Positions 42,457 to 50,719 of a stretch of DNA of 64,000 nucleotides are shown here, one piece after another; within the stretch, counting starts at the first letter, position 1, and the number at the start of each line of letters is the position of its first letter. Source of the stretch: Bradyrhizobium xenonodulans (GTDB lineage: Bacteria > Pseudomonadota > Alphaproteobacteria > Rhizobiales > Xanthobacteraceae); the NCBI RefSeq assembly GCF_027594865.1, contig NZ_CP089391.1:6416501-6480500 (forward strand). Direction: 5' to 3'. The notes below the pieces were generated by a model. The model was not told where the DNA came from. It searched no databases and worked only from the letters and a program-made list of their open reading frames with translations. The translations under genes were made by a program, and so were the position numbers.

Positions 42457-42987
42457 CTACTTCGGCAGCAGCGCCTTCAGCTTGTCCATATCGCGCACGT
42501 TCATCTTGAAGCCGCCGGGCATCACGATGTCGCCGGGCTTCTGCTCCGGCTTGCAGGCGCCCAGCCACTTGGCTTCGAGCGTCGTGGTGGTGTCGCGGCC
42601 TGCCGCGCCTACCGCGCCGCCTTGCGCGTGCGACGAGGTCTTCACCGTATAGGCCGAGTTGAAATCGCCAATGATCTCGGCATGCGAGGTCGTGCTGATG
42701 CCGGCGACGTTGCACTCGGAATCGCTGACATAGCCGGTCGCGGTCCTCTTGATCTCCTGCTTGGCGCAGATCTGCTTGGCCATCGGGGAGACGTTGTTGT
42801 TCATCTCCTTGTCGACGCTCTCGTCGGTGCAGTGCTGCATGGTCATCTCGGGCACGGGCGTGCCGGTTCTGACCATCTTCAATTCCCACAGGCCGGCCTT
42901 GCGCACCGGCAGATCGTCGGCGCTGGCGCTGCCTGCCGATACGAGGATGCAAAGGGCCGAGCCGAGCAAAGCGAGTTTGCGCGTCAT
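42457..42987 (-). CDS. Secreted DUF3617 protein
   Basis: The 176-residue protein has a signal peptide (MTRKLALLGSALCILVSAGS, ASA cleavage) and a DUF3617 pattern: LPVRKAGLWELKMVRTGTPV, MQHCTDESVDKEMNNNVSPM, ICAKQEIKRTATGYVSDSEC and TTLEAKWLGACKPEQKPGDI. Four cysteines in the mature part suggest two disulfides. DUF3617 proteins are periplasmic and their function is not known. Confidence 0.85.
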   Translation of the reverse strand: MTRKLALLGSALCILVSAGSASADDLPVRKAGLWELKMVRTGTPVPEMTMQHCTDESVDKEMNNNVSPMAKQICAKQEIKRTATGYVSDSECNVAGISTTSHAEIIGDFNSAYTVKTSSHAQGGAVGAAGRDTTTTLEAKWLGACKPEQKPGDIVMPGGFKMNVRDMDKLKALLPK

Positions 42988-43031
42988 CTGAGTGGCTCCC
43001 GACTGAGAGATTGCGGTGTTACGAAAGCGTC

Positions 43032-43325
43032 TCAGTAGAGCGTGCGGATCGGCTGTTCGGCGGCGCCGTAGGGCACCCAGCGGCAGGAGAACGAGATATA
43101 GCCGCCCTCATAGGCCTGCACCGCCAGAAACTTCACGACCTTGCCGTAGCGCGCGCAGTGATCGACCGCGACCTGACGCGCATCGACCTGGGTCGCCATC
43201 GAATAGGCGATGATGCCGCCGGTGTCGTTGCCCTTGAACGGCGGGACCGGAAGGATATCGGCGCGTGCCGACTGGCTCGCCATCATACCCAAGGCAAGAA
43301 GGCCCGCGGCCGCAATGATTCGCAT
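43032..43325 (-). CDS. Small secreted hypothetical protein
   Basis: The 97-residue product has a signal peptide (MRIIAAAGLLALGMMASQSA, ARA cleavage), then PPFKGNDTGGIIAYSMATQV, DARQVAVDHCARYGKVVKFL and GGYISFSCRWVPYGA. The two cysteines (DHCARYGK and FSCRW) recall small extracellular proteins of bradyrhizobia in which a cell-wall- or metal-linked role has been guessed. It is on the same strand as the DUF3617 gene, with 44 bases between, so the two may be one operon. Confidence 0.75.
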   Translation of the reverse strand: MRIIAAAGLLALGMMASQSARADILPVPPFKGNDTGGIIAYSMATQVDARQVAVDHCARYGKVVKFLAVQAYEGGYISFSCRWVPYGAAEQPIRTLY

Positions 43326-43509
43326 TCCCGTTACTCCAATTGATTGGCGCCAGTTTACGGTGCCGTGATCGAAGTGGAAAGAACTGAAGCCCTGCCGGCT
43401 GCGACGATGTGGTCAACTCCTGGCGAAGTGTTGCCGCGCTGCACTTGACCCCGCCCGGCCTTCGCGGCACCGTCCCACCTTCGCAAGCCCCAGCAGTCCG
43501 GATTGCCCC

Positions 43510-43971
43510 ATGCGCGCCCCCTCCCTGAAATCGCTCCGCTTTGCCGCCGTGCTCGGCCTCATGTTCGGAGCGCTGTCGCTCGGTGAGGCCAGGGCCGCCA
43601 ATCCGCTGGAGCTGAACTTCTGGCTGAGCGGGCCGCGCTATGACGGCGCCGTCGCCGATTGCGACAAGGCGCTGCCGACGATCGCCACCCAGTTCTGGGA
43701 GAAGGAAAGCGCGTTCTGGAATTCCTCGTTGAAGATCACCGGCTTCTCCGCCGTTCGCGAGACCGCATTCCGGCCCTGGCAGTCCGACAACATTCCGCGC
43801 CGCTATTGCACCGGCGAGGCCATGCTCACCGACGGCAAGGTGCGCAAGGTACATTTCTCGATCATCGAGGATGGCGGCTTTGCCGGTTACGGCAATGGCG
43901 TCGAATGGTGCGTGGTCGGGCTCGACCGCGATTGGGCCTACAATCCGGCCTGCCGCGCCGCCAAGCCCTGA
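43510..43971 (+). CDS. Secreted hypothetical protein
   Basis: The 153-residue product starts with a basic region and a signal peptide (MRAPSLKSLRFAAVLGLMFG, ARA cleavage). The mature part has NPLELNFWLSGPRYDGAVAD, CDKALPTIATQFWEKESAFW, RYCTGEAMLTDGKVRKVHFS and IEDGGFAGYGNGVEWCVVGL. Four cysteines suggest disulfides. I recall this conserved pattern from bradyrhizobia without function. It is divergent from the gene at 43032-43325. Confidence 0.78.
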   Translation: MRAPSLKSLRFAAVLGLMFGALSLGEARAANPLELNFWLSGPRYDGAVADCDKALPTIATQFWEKESAFWNSSLKITGFSAVRETAFRPWQSDNIPRRYCTGEAMLTDGKVRKVHFSIIEDGGFAGYGNGVEWCVVGLDRDWAYNPACRAAKP

Positions 43972-44089
43972 TCAGCGAACCCTGATTCGGACCGGTCGGG
44001 CGGCCGAACGATCGCCGCTCGAATTTTGTTCTTGAAATGTTCTTGTTGCCTGCTAGGCTGGTTGCACAGTCTAGTTGAGGGGCGTCGCC

Positions 44090-44791
44090 ATGTTTCATTT
44101 TAGATTGCAGTCGTTTTCCCGTCTGATGATATCGCTGACATTGGCGGCCGGGCTGGTCGCCCTCGCAGGCGGGGCAAAGGCCCAGGACAAACGGCAGAAC
44201 GCGCCCGGCGAGTTCGATTTCTATGTGCTGTCGCTGTCGTGGTCGCCCTCGTTCTGCGAGGAGGCGTCCGAGCGCGATCGCGGCGGCGGGCGCTCGCAGA
44301 TGCAGTGCAGCGGACGGCCCTATGCGTTCGTGGTGCACGGGCTGTGGCCGCAATATGAGAACGGCTTCCCCGAATATTGCCAGCGGCCCTCGCCGCGGCT
44401 GAACCGCAACATCGTCTCCTCGATGCTCGATCTAATGCCGGCGCCGGGCCTGATCTTCAACGAGTGGGACAAGCACGGCACCTGCTCCGGGCTCGACGGC
44501 CGCAATTATTTCGAGACGATCCGCAAGGCGCGCGCCGCGATCAAGATCCCGGCCGAATATCTCGATCTGTCGCAGGCCAAAACCGTGGCACCGGGCGAGG
44601 TGGAGGAGGCCTTCATCAAGGCCAATCCGGGCCTGAGCAATGCCGCCGTCTCGGTCACCTGCAACCGGACCCGGCTCTCCGAGGTCCGCATCTGCCTCAA
44701 CAAGGATCTGCAATTCCGCGCCTGCGAGGAGATCGAGCGCCGCGCCTGCCGTCGCGACCAGGTGACGATGCCGCCGGTCAGGGGTGGTTGA
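44090..44791 (+). CDS. Secreted ribonuclease T2
   Basis: From ATG at 44090 the product is 233 residues, with a signal peptide (MFHFRLQSFSRLMISLTLAA then GLVALAGGAKAQ). The RNase T2 catalytic sites are VVHGLWPQYENGFPEYCQ (CAS I) and FNEWDKHGTCSGLDG (CAS II), with SLSWSPSFCE before and three disulfide-type cysteine pairs. It should cut RNA at single-stranded sites outside the cytoplasm, for nutrient scavenging or defence. Confidence 0.93.
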   Translation: MFHFRLQSFSRLMISLTLAAGLVALAGGAKAQDKRQNAPGEFDFYVLSLSWSPSFCEEASERDRGGGRSQMQCSGRPYAFVVHGLWPQYENGFPEYCQRPSPRLNRNIVSSMLDLMPAPGLIFNEWDKHGTCSGLDGRNYFETIRKARAAIKIPAEYLDLSQAKTVAPGEVEEAFIKANPGLSNAAVSVTCNRTRLSEVRICLNKDLQFRACEEIERRACRRDQVTMPPVRGG

Positions 44792-44825
44792 GTCAAATCC
44801 AACGGCCGTGATGTCGTGCGGTTGC

Positions 44826-44857
44826 GCGTGGATGGCCGGGACAAGCCCGGCCATGAC
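44826..44857. repeat. Half copy of the type A palindrome
   Basis: GCGTGGATGGCCGGGACAAG CCCGGCCATGAC matches one arm of the type A repeats at 35659 and 37333. Confidence 0.6.
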
Positions 44858-44904
44858 GAGTAGAAGATGCTGAGCATCCTCTCTTGCGAGCCGCCAATCT
44901 TGCC

Positions 44905-45765
44905 ATGAATTACCGCCACGCCTTTCACGCCGGTAGCTTCACCGATGTCATCAAGCACATCGTGCTGGCGCGCATCATCACTTACCTCCAGGACAAGCCG
45001 GGGGCATTTCGCGTCATCGATACCCATGCCGGTGCCGGCCTCTACGATCTCGACAGCGACGAAGCGCGCCGCGGCGGCGAGTGGCTGACCGGCATCGCGC
45101 GGCTGATGCAGGCGCGCCTGTCGAACGAGACCGTGGCGCTGACCAAGCCTTATCTCGACATCGTCCGCGCCTTCAATCCGAAGGGCGAGCTCAAGGCCTA
45201 TCCGGGCTCGCCGCTGATCGCGCGCGGCCTGCTCCGGCCGCAGGACCGGCTCGTCGCCTGCGAGCTCGAGCCGAAGGCGCGCAAGGCGCTGATCGACGTG
45301 CTGCGCCGCGACGAACAGGCGCGCGTGGTCGATCTCGACGGCTGGGTCGCGCTGCCGGCCTTCGTGCCACCGAAGGAGCGACGCGGGCTGGTGCTGATCG
45401 ACCCGCCGTTCGAGGCGAAGGACGAATTCGACAGGCTCGGCGAAGCCTTCTCGGCGGCTTTCGCGAAATGGCCGACCGGTATCTATGTAATCTGGTATCC
45501 AGCCAAGAGCCGGCGCGCCACCGACGCGCTGGCGCAATCGGTGGCGCGGCTCGCAGCCGCAGCAAAACCGCCGGGGAAATGCCTGCGCCTCGAATTCAGT
45601 GTGGCGCCGCAAGCCGACGGTGCAGCTCTCACCTCGACCGGCCTCTTGATCGTCAATCCGCCCTACACACTGCACGGCGAGCTCAAGACGATCCTGCCCG
45701 AACTGGAAATGCCGCTCGGACAAGGCGGCGCTGCCAGATTCCGATTGGAGGTACCCAAGTCTTAG
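44905..45765 (+). CDS. rlmJ: 23S rRNA (adenine-2030-N6)-methyltransferase RlmJ
   Basis: From ATG at 44905 the product is 286 residues: MNYRHAFHAGSFTDVIKHIV, VIDTHAGAGLYDLDSDEARR, AYPGSPLIARGLLRPQDRLV, LVLIDPPFEAKDEFDRLGEA (the DPPF/NPPY-type catalytic motif), and IYVIWYPAKSRRATDALAQS. It methylates A2030 of 23S rRNA. The last codons and TAG are repeated in a 17-base tandem duplication around 45750-45786. Confidence 0.93.
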   Translation: MNYRHAFHAGSFTDVIKHIVLARIITYLQDKPGAFRVIDTHAGAGLYDLDSDEARRGGEWLTGIARLMQARLSNETVALTKPYLDIVRAFNPKGELKAYPGSPLIARGLLRPQDRLVACELEPKARKALIDVLRRDEQARVVDLDGWVALPAFVPPKERRGLVLIDPPFEAKDEFDRLGEAFSAAFAKWPTGIYVIWYPAKSRRATDALAQSVARLAAAAKPPGKCLRLEFSVAPQADGAALTSTGLLIVNPPYTLHGELKTILPELEMPLGQGGAARFRLEVPKS

Positions 45766-45786
45766 AGGTGCCGAAGTCTTAGAGGT
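45750..45786. repeat. Short tandem duplication across the rlmJ stop
   Basis: GAGGTACCCAAGTCTTA is followed directly by GAGGTGCCGAAGTCTTA and the start of a third unit GAGGTACCCC. The first unit encodes the last residues and stop of rlmJ, so a slip event has duplicated the gene end outside the coding frame. Confidence 0.6.
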
Positions 45787-45871
45787 ACCCCATCCGTAAC
45801 ATCCCGGCATTCTTGGGAAAAATATGCAGCAGCGGTAGTCAATCTGCAGAGAACCGTATTATGCTGTTTGC

Positions 45872-46009
45872 GTGACTGGCTTTACGTTCCGCTTCCGCGA
45901 ATGGTTGCGGCGGAGTGAAGGCCCTAAGAAAGATCCGACCGGACTGAAAGGTCCGCCCAAGGATGGCCAGCTCCCGGGCTTCGTAAGGCCCGGTCATGTC
46001 GTGACGTGA
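45872..46009 (+). CDS. Possible 45-residue basic microprotein before the cold-shock gene
   Basis: GTG at 45872 opens 45 codons: VTGFTFRFREWLRRSEGPKK, then DPTGLKGPPKDGQLPGFVRP and GHVVT. The composition is protein-like, with Arg/Lys, Pro and Gly rich parts and mixed third bases, but it has no good ribosome binding site, and a minus-strand frame overlaps it. It ends 41 bases before the cold-shock ATG, so it could be an upstream gene or a leader peptide. Family unknown. Confidence 0.35.
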   Translation: MTGFTFRFREWLRRSEGPKKDPTGLKGPPKDGQLPGFVRPGHVVT

Positions 46010-46050
46010 GTCTGCGTCGCGACGGAGGAGCAATGAGGGGGAGTTTCCCG

Positions 46051-46266
46051 ATGGCCATGACGGGAACGGTTAAGTTCTTCAACGGCGAGCGCGGCTACGG
46101 CTTCATCAAGCCTGACGACGGCGGTCGCGATGTCTTCGTTCACATCACCGCTGTTGAGCGGGCGGGACTGAAGGACCTTGCCGAAGGACAGCGTATCACA
46201 TTCGAAGTCGAACCGGACAAGAAGGGGAAGGGACCGAAGGCCGTCAATTTGGTCATCCTGTCCTAG
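46051..46266 (+). CDS. Cold-shock protein (CspA family)
   Basis: From ATG at 46051 the product is 71 residues: MAMTGTVKFFNGERGYGFIK, PDDGGRDVFVHITAVERAGL and LAEGQRITFEVEPDKKGKGP. The RNP1 motif GYGFIKP and RNP2 VFVHI are complete. It should bind single-stranded RNA or DNA and melt structures. GAGGGGGAG lies before the ATG. Longer in-frame starts at 46006 and 46033 are less likely. Confidence 0.92.
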   Translation: MAMTGTVKFFNGERGYGFIKPDDGGRDVFVHITAVERAGLKDLAEGQRITFEVEPDKKGKGPKAVNLVILS

Positions 46267-46277
46267 CGAGCCTGGCG

Positions 46278-46308
46278 CAAAAAAAGTCCCGGCCGCAAGC
46301 GGCCGGGA
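46278..46308 (-). terminator. Terminator of the outer-membrane gene (minus strand)
   Basis: On the minus strand TCCCGGCCGC and GCGGCCGGGA pair around two bases (46287-46308), followed by CTTTTTTT (46279-46286). It follows the gene at 46338-46958 and lies just after the plus-strand cold-shock gene. Confidence 0.8.
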
Positions 46309-46337
46309 GGTTGGTCCGGTATTTTCTTCTTCAGCTA

Positions 46338-46958
46338 TCAGAAGTGATAGTTCACGCCTGCGCGCACAACGCTGGCGCTATAGCCGTTTGACACGCCTGT
46401 AATTGCGAACTGGCTCGTCGACAGATCGATGTAGAGATATTCGAGCTTGGCGCTCCAGTTCGGCGCGAAGCCGACTTCTGCGCCGGCGCCGATGGTCCAG
46501 CCGGCGGTGGTGTGCGACTCCGTCCAGCCGAAGGTCTGTGCGCGCAGTTCGCCGAAGGCGAGGCCGGCGGTGCCGTAGAACAGCACGTTGCTGAAGGCAT
46601 AGCCGGCGCGGCCGCGCAGCGTGCCGAACCAGGGGTTGGAGAACTTCCACGGCGCGAAGGTGTCGTCGGCCCCTGCAGCCTGGATGTCGCCCTCGACGCC
46701 GAACACGAACGGGCCGTTCTGGAAATTGTAGCCGGCCTGCACGCCGCCGACGAAGCCGGAGGGCTTCACGGGCGTGTTGCTCACCGAACCCCACTCATAG
46801 CCGACATTGGCGCCGAGATACGGGCCCGCCCAGCTATAGGCGTTGAGCGGCTGGTTGACGGTATAGGGCGCACGCTGACCATAGAGATCGGCGGCCTCTG
46901 CCGAAGCTGTCCAGCCGGCTGCAACCAACGCGGCCGCGCCCACAACGAACCTCTTCAT
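46338..46958 (-). CDS. Outer-membrane beta-barrel protein (Omp25/31-like)
   Basis: From ATG at 46958 (GGAGAGTACCG before it) the product is 206 residues, with a signal peptide (MKRFVVGAAALVAAGWTASA, AEA cleavage). The mature part has alternating strands with terminal aromatic residues: WAGPYLGANVGYEWGSVSNT, FVGGVQAGYNFQNGPFVFGV, GTLRGRAGYAFSNVLFYGTA, WTIGAGAEVGFAPNWSAKLE and the terminal VVRAGVNYHF. This is a compact eight-strand barrel of the Omp25/31 group in rhizobia. It is probably a structural or pore protein of the outer membrane. Confidence 0.9.
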   Translation of the reverse strand: MKRFVVGAAALVAAGWTASAEAADLYGQRAPYTVNQPLNAYSWAGPYLGANVGYEWGSVSNTPVKPSGFVGGVQAGYNFQNGPFVFGVEGDIQAAGADDTFAPWKFSNPWFGTLRGRAGYAFSNVLFYGTAGLAFGELRAQTFGWTESHTTAGWTIGAGAEVGFAPNWSAKLEYLYIDLSTSQFAITGVSNGYSASVVRAGVNYHF

Positions 46959-47072
46959 CGGTACTCTCCAACGCAACTGCCGTCCCCCGCGACGCCTGCG
47001 CGCCGCGCGAGGCAAAACCGCATGGTTACGGAACCACCACTTTTTCGCGTAAGATTTATCGAGAGTTTTAAG

Positions 47073-47087
47073 TTAAAGGCCTGTTAA
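47073..47087. promoter_or_regulatory. CtrA-like box in the omp-uvrC intergenic region
   Basis: TTAAAGGCCTGTTAA is an exact TTAA-N7-TTAA site. Nearby are further TTAA motifs at 47068-47071 and at 47105-47117 (TTAACAGGCTTAA, 5-base spacing). The cluster lies between the divergent omp and uvrC genes. Confidence 0.5.
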
Positions 47088-47207
47088 GCCGGGTTACCGC
47101 GCTGTTAACAGGCTTAAGCAAGCGTTACCGGGAACTGCGCCGCCATCCTGTGCGTGCCGCACGGCCGGAACTTCAAATCGGCACCCCCAGCGCCTAAATT
47201 CGCAATC

Positions 47208-49271
47208 ATGGCTCACGATTCCACCGACGATCCGGACAACGCAGGCGCGCGCAAACTCCCGCGCGGCGCGACGGCCGACGCCCCGCCGGAGAGCCTGGCG
47301 CCGCCGGACCTCGATCCCGCCACCACCGCCGGCGAGGACGAGGACGATGCGCTGCTGCCTGACATCCTGGAGGAGAGCGGCGCGGTCGGCGAGGAGCCGC
47401 TGGCGACCGGCCACGAGGCGATCGAGCGCGCGGTCCGGCTCGCCCCCACCTCGCCCGGCGTCTATCGCATGCTCAGTGCGAGTGCCGACGTGCTCTATGT
47501 CGGCAAGGCCAAGAACGTCAAAAAGCGCCTGTCCAACTACGCGCGGCAGAGCGCGCCGCAGCCGGCACGCATCCTGCGCATGATCGCGGCCACGGTGACC
47601 GTGGAAATCGTCTCGACCAATACCGAGACCGAAGCGCTGCTGCTGGAAGCCAACCTCATCAAGCAGTTGCGGCCGCGCTTCAACGTGCAGCTGCGCGACG
47701 ACAAGTCGTTTCCCTATATCCTGATCACCGGTGACCATTGGGCGCCGCAGATCCTGAAGCACCGCGGCGCGCAGACCCGGCCCGGGCGCTATTTCGGCCC
47801 ATTCGCCTCCGCCGGCGCCGTCAATCGCACCATCACGGCCCTGCAGCGCGCGTTCCTGATCCGCTCCTGCACCGATTCCTTCTTCGAGAGCCGTTCGCGG
47901 CCCTGCCTGCTCTACCAGATCCGCCGCTGCGCAGGCCCCTGCACCCGCGAGATCGACTTCCCCGGCTATACGACCCTGGTGCGCGAGGCGACCGACTTCC
48001 TGTCGGGCAAGAGCCATGCGGTGAAGCAGGAGCTTGCCGGCGAGATGGAGAAGGCCTCCGGTGAACTCGAATTCGAGCGCGCCGCGCTCTACCGCGACCG
48101 CCTCGCCGCGCTCTCCGCGATCCAGTCGCAGCAGGGCATCAATCCGCGCACGGTGGAGGAAGCCGACGTGTTCGCCATCCACCAGGAGGGCGGCTTCTCC
48201 TGCGTCGAAGTGTTCTTCTTCCGCACCGGGCAGAACTGGGGCAACCGCGCCTATTTCCCGCGCGCGGAGAAGACGTATACGCCGGAGGAAGTGCTCGGGT
48301 CGTTCCTCGCCCAGTTCTACGACGACAAGCCGCCGCCGAAGAACATCCTGCTCTCGCACGAGATCGAGGAGAGCGAGCTGCTCGCCAACGCACTGACGAT
48401 CAAGGCCGGCCACAAGATCGAGGTCACAGCGCCGAAGCGCGGCGAGAAGAAGGAGCTCGTCGCCCACGCGCTGACCAATGCGCGCGAGGCGCTGGGCCGC
48501 AAGCTCGCCGATACCGCGACGCAAAGCCGCCTGCTCGATGCGATAGCCACGACGTTGAGCCTGCCTTATTCGCCCAAGCGCATCGAGGTCTACGACAACA
48601 GCCACATCCAGGGCACCAATGCGGTCGGCGCCATGATCGTCGCCGGTCCCGATGGCTTCGTGAAGAACCAGTACCGGAAGTTCAACATCAAGTCGGAAGG
48701 GATCACGCCGGGCGACGACTTCGCCATGATGCGCGAGGTGCTGGAGCGGCGCTTCAAGCGCCTGATCAATCCGCCCGAGGACGCCGCCAGCAAGGCCAAG
48801 GACGATGACTTCCCGCAATGGCCGGACCTCGTGATCATCGACGGCGGCCGCGGCCAGCTCAATGCCGTCAGGGAGATCTTCACGAATCTCGGCCTGACCC
48901 AGGTGTCGCTGATGTCGGTCGCCAAGGGACCGGACCGGGATGCCGGCCGCGAGACCCTGTTCATGCCGGAGCGCGAGGCGATCAAGCTGGAGCCGCGCGA
49001 CCCCGTGCTCTATTTCATCCAGCGCCTGCGGGACGAAGCCCACCGCTTCGTCATCGGCTCGCACCGCAAGCTGCGCAAGAAGGACATCCGGGAGGCCGGT
49101 TTGCAGGAGATTCCGGGCATCGGCCCGTCACGCAAACGTGCCTTGCTGCACCATTTCGGAACCCTGAAGGAGATCGAACGGGCCTCGATCGCCGATCTCG
49201 GCAAGGTTCCGGGAGTGAGCGCCGAGAGCGCCCGCAGGATTTTCGACTATTTCCATCCCCAACCGGGATGA
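47208..49271 (+). CDS. uvrC: Excinuclease ABC subunit C
   Basis: From ATG at 47208 the product is 687 residues: GIY-YIG domain ([36 protein letters not shown]), the Cys-rich segment ([20 protein letters not shown]), UVR motif ([20 protein letters not shown]), RNase H-like C-terminal nuclease ([40 protein letters not shown]) and tandem HhH ([20 protein letters not shown]). It makes both cuts in nucleotide excision repair. It has a long acidic N-terminal extension of about 75 residues. A CtrA-like box lies upstream. Confidence 0.96.
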   Translation: MAHDSTDDPDNAGARKLPRGATADAPPESLAPPDLDPATTAGEDEDDALLPDILEESGAVGEEPLATGHEAIERAVRLAPTSPGVYRMLSASADVLYVGKAKNVKKRLSNYARQSAPQPARILRMIAATVTVEIVSTNTETEALLLEANLIKQLRPRFNVQLRDDKSFPYILITGDHWAPQILKHRGAQTRPGRYFGPFASAGAVNRTITALQRAFLIRSCTDSFFESRSRPCLLYQIRRCAGPCTREIDFPGYTTLVREATDFLSGKSHAVKQELAGEMEKASGELEFERAALYRDRLAALSAIQSQQGINPRTVEEADVFAIHQEGGFSCVEVFFFRTGQNWGNRAYFPRAEKTYTPEEVLGSFLAQFYDDKPPPKNILLSHEIEESELLANALTIKAGHKIEVTAPKRGEKKELVAHALTNAREALGRKLADTATQSRLLDAIATTLSLPYSPKRIEVYDNSHIQGTNAVGAMIVAGPDGFVKNQYRKFNIKSEGITPGDDFAMMREVLERRFKRLINPPEDAASKAKDDDFPQWPDLVIIDGGRGQLNAVREIFTNLGLTQVSLMSVAKGPDRDAGRETLFMPEREAIKLEPRDPVLYFIQRLRDEAHRFVIGSHRKLRKKDIREAGLQEIPGIGPSRKRALLHHFGTLKEIERASIADLGKVPGVSAESARRIFDYFHPQPG

Positions 49272-49367
49272 ACTAAAGGGGACGGGGTCATATGGTCGTC
49301 GTCTCCCGCACCCCATGTGGGGGATGGGACGGTTGACCTTAGGGCAACAGCGGTATTGGTAGGACGG

Positions 49368-49985
49368 ATGAACATCGCCACGACACGAGGGACCACCAGC
49401 CGCGCGATGTCCCTCCCGAACATCCTGACCTATGGCCGGATCGCCGCGATCCCGGTCGTGGTCGGGTGCATCTATGCGCAGTCGATCCTGGACGGTCCGC
49501 TATGGCTGCGCTGGGTCGCCGTGACCATCTTCATCGGCGCCGCGGTGACCGACTATCTCGACGGCTATTATGCACGGATCTGGAATCAGCAATCGGCGTT
49601 CGGCCGGATGCTCGATCCGATCGCCGACAAGCTGCTGGTCGCCTCGTGCCTGCTGATGTTGGCCGCCGACGGCATCATCCACGGCTGGTCGCTGTGGGCC
49701 GCCATCGTGATCCTGTGCCGCGAGATCCTGGTCTCGGGCCTGCGTGAATATCTCGCTGCGCTGCGGGTCAGCGTGCCCGTGACCAAGCTCGCCAAGTGGA
49801 AGACGACCGTTCAGCTCGTCGCCATCGGCTTCCTGCTCGCGGGCGAGGCCGGCGACCAGGTCGTGCCCGTCGTGACCCAGATCGGTCTGCTCCTGCTGTG
49901 GGCCTCGGCAATCCTCACCATGTACACCGGCTACGACTATTTCCGCTCCGGCATCCATCACCTCATCAAGGAGGATGAGGCATGA
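49368..49985 (+). CDS. pgsA: CDP-diacylglycerol-glycerol-3-phosphate 3-phosphatidyltransferase
   Basis: From ATG at 49368 the product is 205 residues with the CDP-alcohol phosphotransferase motif in VTDYLDGYYARIWNQQSAFG then RMLDPIADK (D-G-x2-AR-x8-G-x3-D-x3-D). Several membrane helices surround it. It makes phosphatidylglycerol phosphate from CDP-diacylglycerol. It overlaps moaD by 4 bases (ATGA). Confidence 0.92.
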   Translation: MNIATTRGTTSRAMSLPNILTYGRIAAIPVVVGCIYAQSILDGPLWLRWVAVTIFIGAAVTDYLDGYYARIWNQQSAFGRMLDPIADKLLVASCLLMLAADGIIHGWSLWAAIVILCREILVSGLREYLAALRVSVPVTKLAKWKTTVQLVAIGFLLAGEAGDQVVPVVTQIGLLLLWASAILTMYTGYDYFRSGIHHLIKEDEA

Positions 49986-50233
49986 AGGTGAAATACTTCG
50001 CCTGGGTGCGCGAGCGCGTCGGCAAGACCGAGGAGACGATCGAGCCGCCCGCGACCGTGCACACCGTCGAAGAGCTGATCGCCTGGCTGTCGGGGCAGAG
50101 CGAGGCCTATGCCTACGCCTTCGAGAAGCCGAAGGTGATCCGCACCGCGATCGACCATACCCATGTCAAATCGGACGCCGCGATCGCAGGCGCCCGCGAG
50201 ATCGCCTTCTTCCCGCCGATGACCGGCGGCTAG
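49982..50233 (+). CDS. moaD: Molybdopterin synthase sulfur carrier subunit MoaD
   Basis: The 83-residue ubiquitin-like protein starts MKVKYFAWVRERVGKTEETI and ends AREIAFFPPMTGG with the Gly-Gly that carries the thiocarboxylate. Together with MoaE it inserts two sulfurs into cyclic pyranopterin monophosphate. It overlaps pgsA by 4 bases and precedes moaE by 3. Confidence 0.95.
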   Translation: MKVKYFAWVRERVGKTEETIEPPATVHTVEELIAWLSGQSEAYAYAFEKPKVIRTAIDHTHVKSDAAIAGAREIAFFPPMTGG

Positions 50234-50236
50234 GCC

Positions 50237-50719
50237 ATGCCCTCCTCTGTCACCACCTGCCCCGTCACCATCCGCATCCAGGAAGACGATTTCGACATCG
50301 CGCGCGAGATCGCGGTCCTGACCAAAAGCCGCACCGATATCGGTGCCGTCGTGAGCTTTTCCGGCATCTGCCGCGCCGACGATGACAGCGCGAAGATCGC
50401 CGCGCTGACGCTCGAGCATTATCCCGGCATGGCGGAAGAAGAGATCAGGCGCCACGCCGACGAAGCGGTGTCGCGCTGGCCGCTGAACGGCGTCACCGTC
50501 ATTCATCGCGTCGGCCGGTTCATGCCCGGCCAGAACATCGTGCTGGTGCTGACGGCGTCGCAGCACCGCCAGGCGGCGTTCCAGGCGGCCGAATTCCTGA
50601 TGGACTATCTCAAGACCAGCGCGCCGTTCTGGAAGAAGGAAGAGAGCGCCAGCGGCACCGGCTGGGTCGAGGCCCACGCCCGTGACGACGAGGCCGCCGC
50701 ACGCTGGACGAAATCGTGA
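50237..50719 (+). CDS. moaE: Molybdopterin synthase catalytic subunit MoaE
   Basis: The 160-residue protein has the MoaE pattern: VTIRIQEDDFDIAREIAVLT, GAVVSFSGICRADDDSAKIA, LEHYPGMAEEEIRRHADEAV, VTVIHRVGRFMPGQNIVLVL, TASQHRQAAFQAAEFLMDYL and KTSAPFWKKEESASGTGWVE with the catalytic Lys. It forms the molybdopterin synthase with MoaD. Its stop overlaps the next ATG. Confidence 0.95.
   Translation: MPSSVTTCPVTIRIQEDDFDIAREIAVLTKSRTDIGAVVSFSGICRADDDSAKIAALTLEHYPGMAEEEIRRHADEAVSRWPLNGVTVIHRVGRFMPGQNIVLVLTASQHRQAAFQAAEFLMDYLKTSAPFWKKEESASGTGWVEAHARDDEAAARWTKS

Noticed and set aside
45839..46033. A 64-codon minus-strand frame opposite the cold-shock leader
   Set aside because: No ribosome binding site and the plus-strand frame in the same place looks more protein-like.
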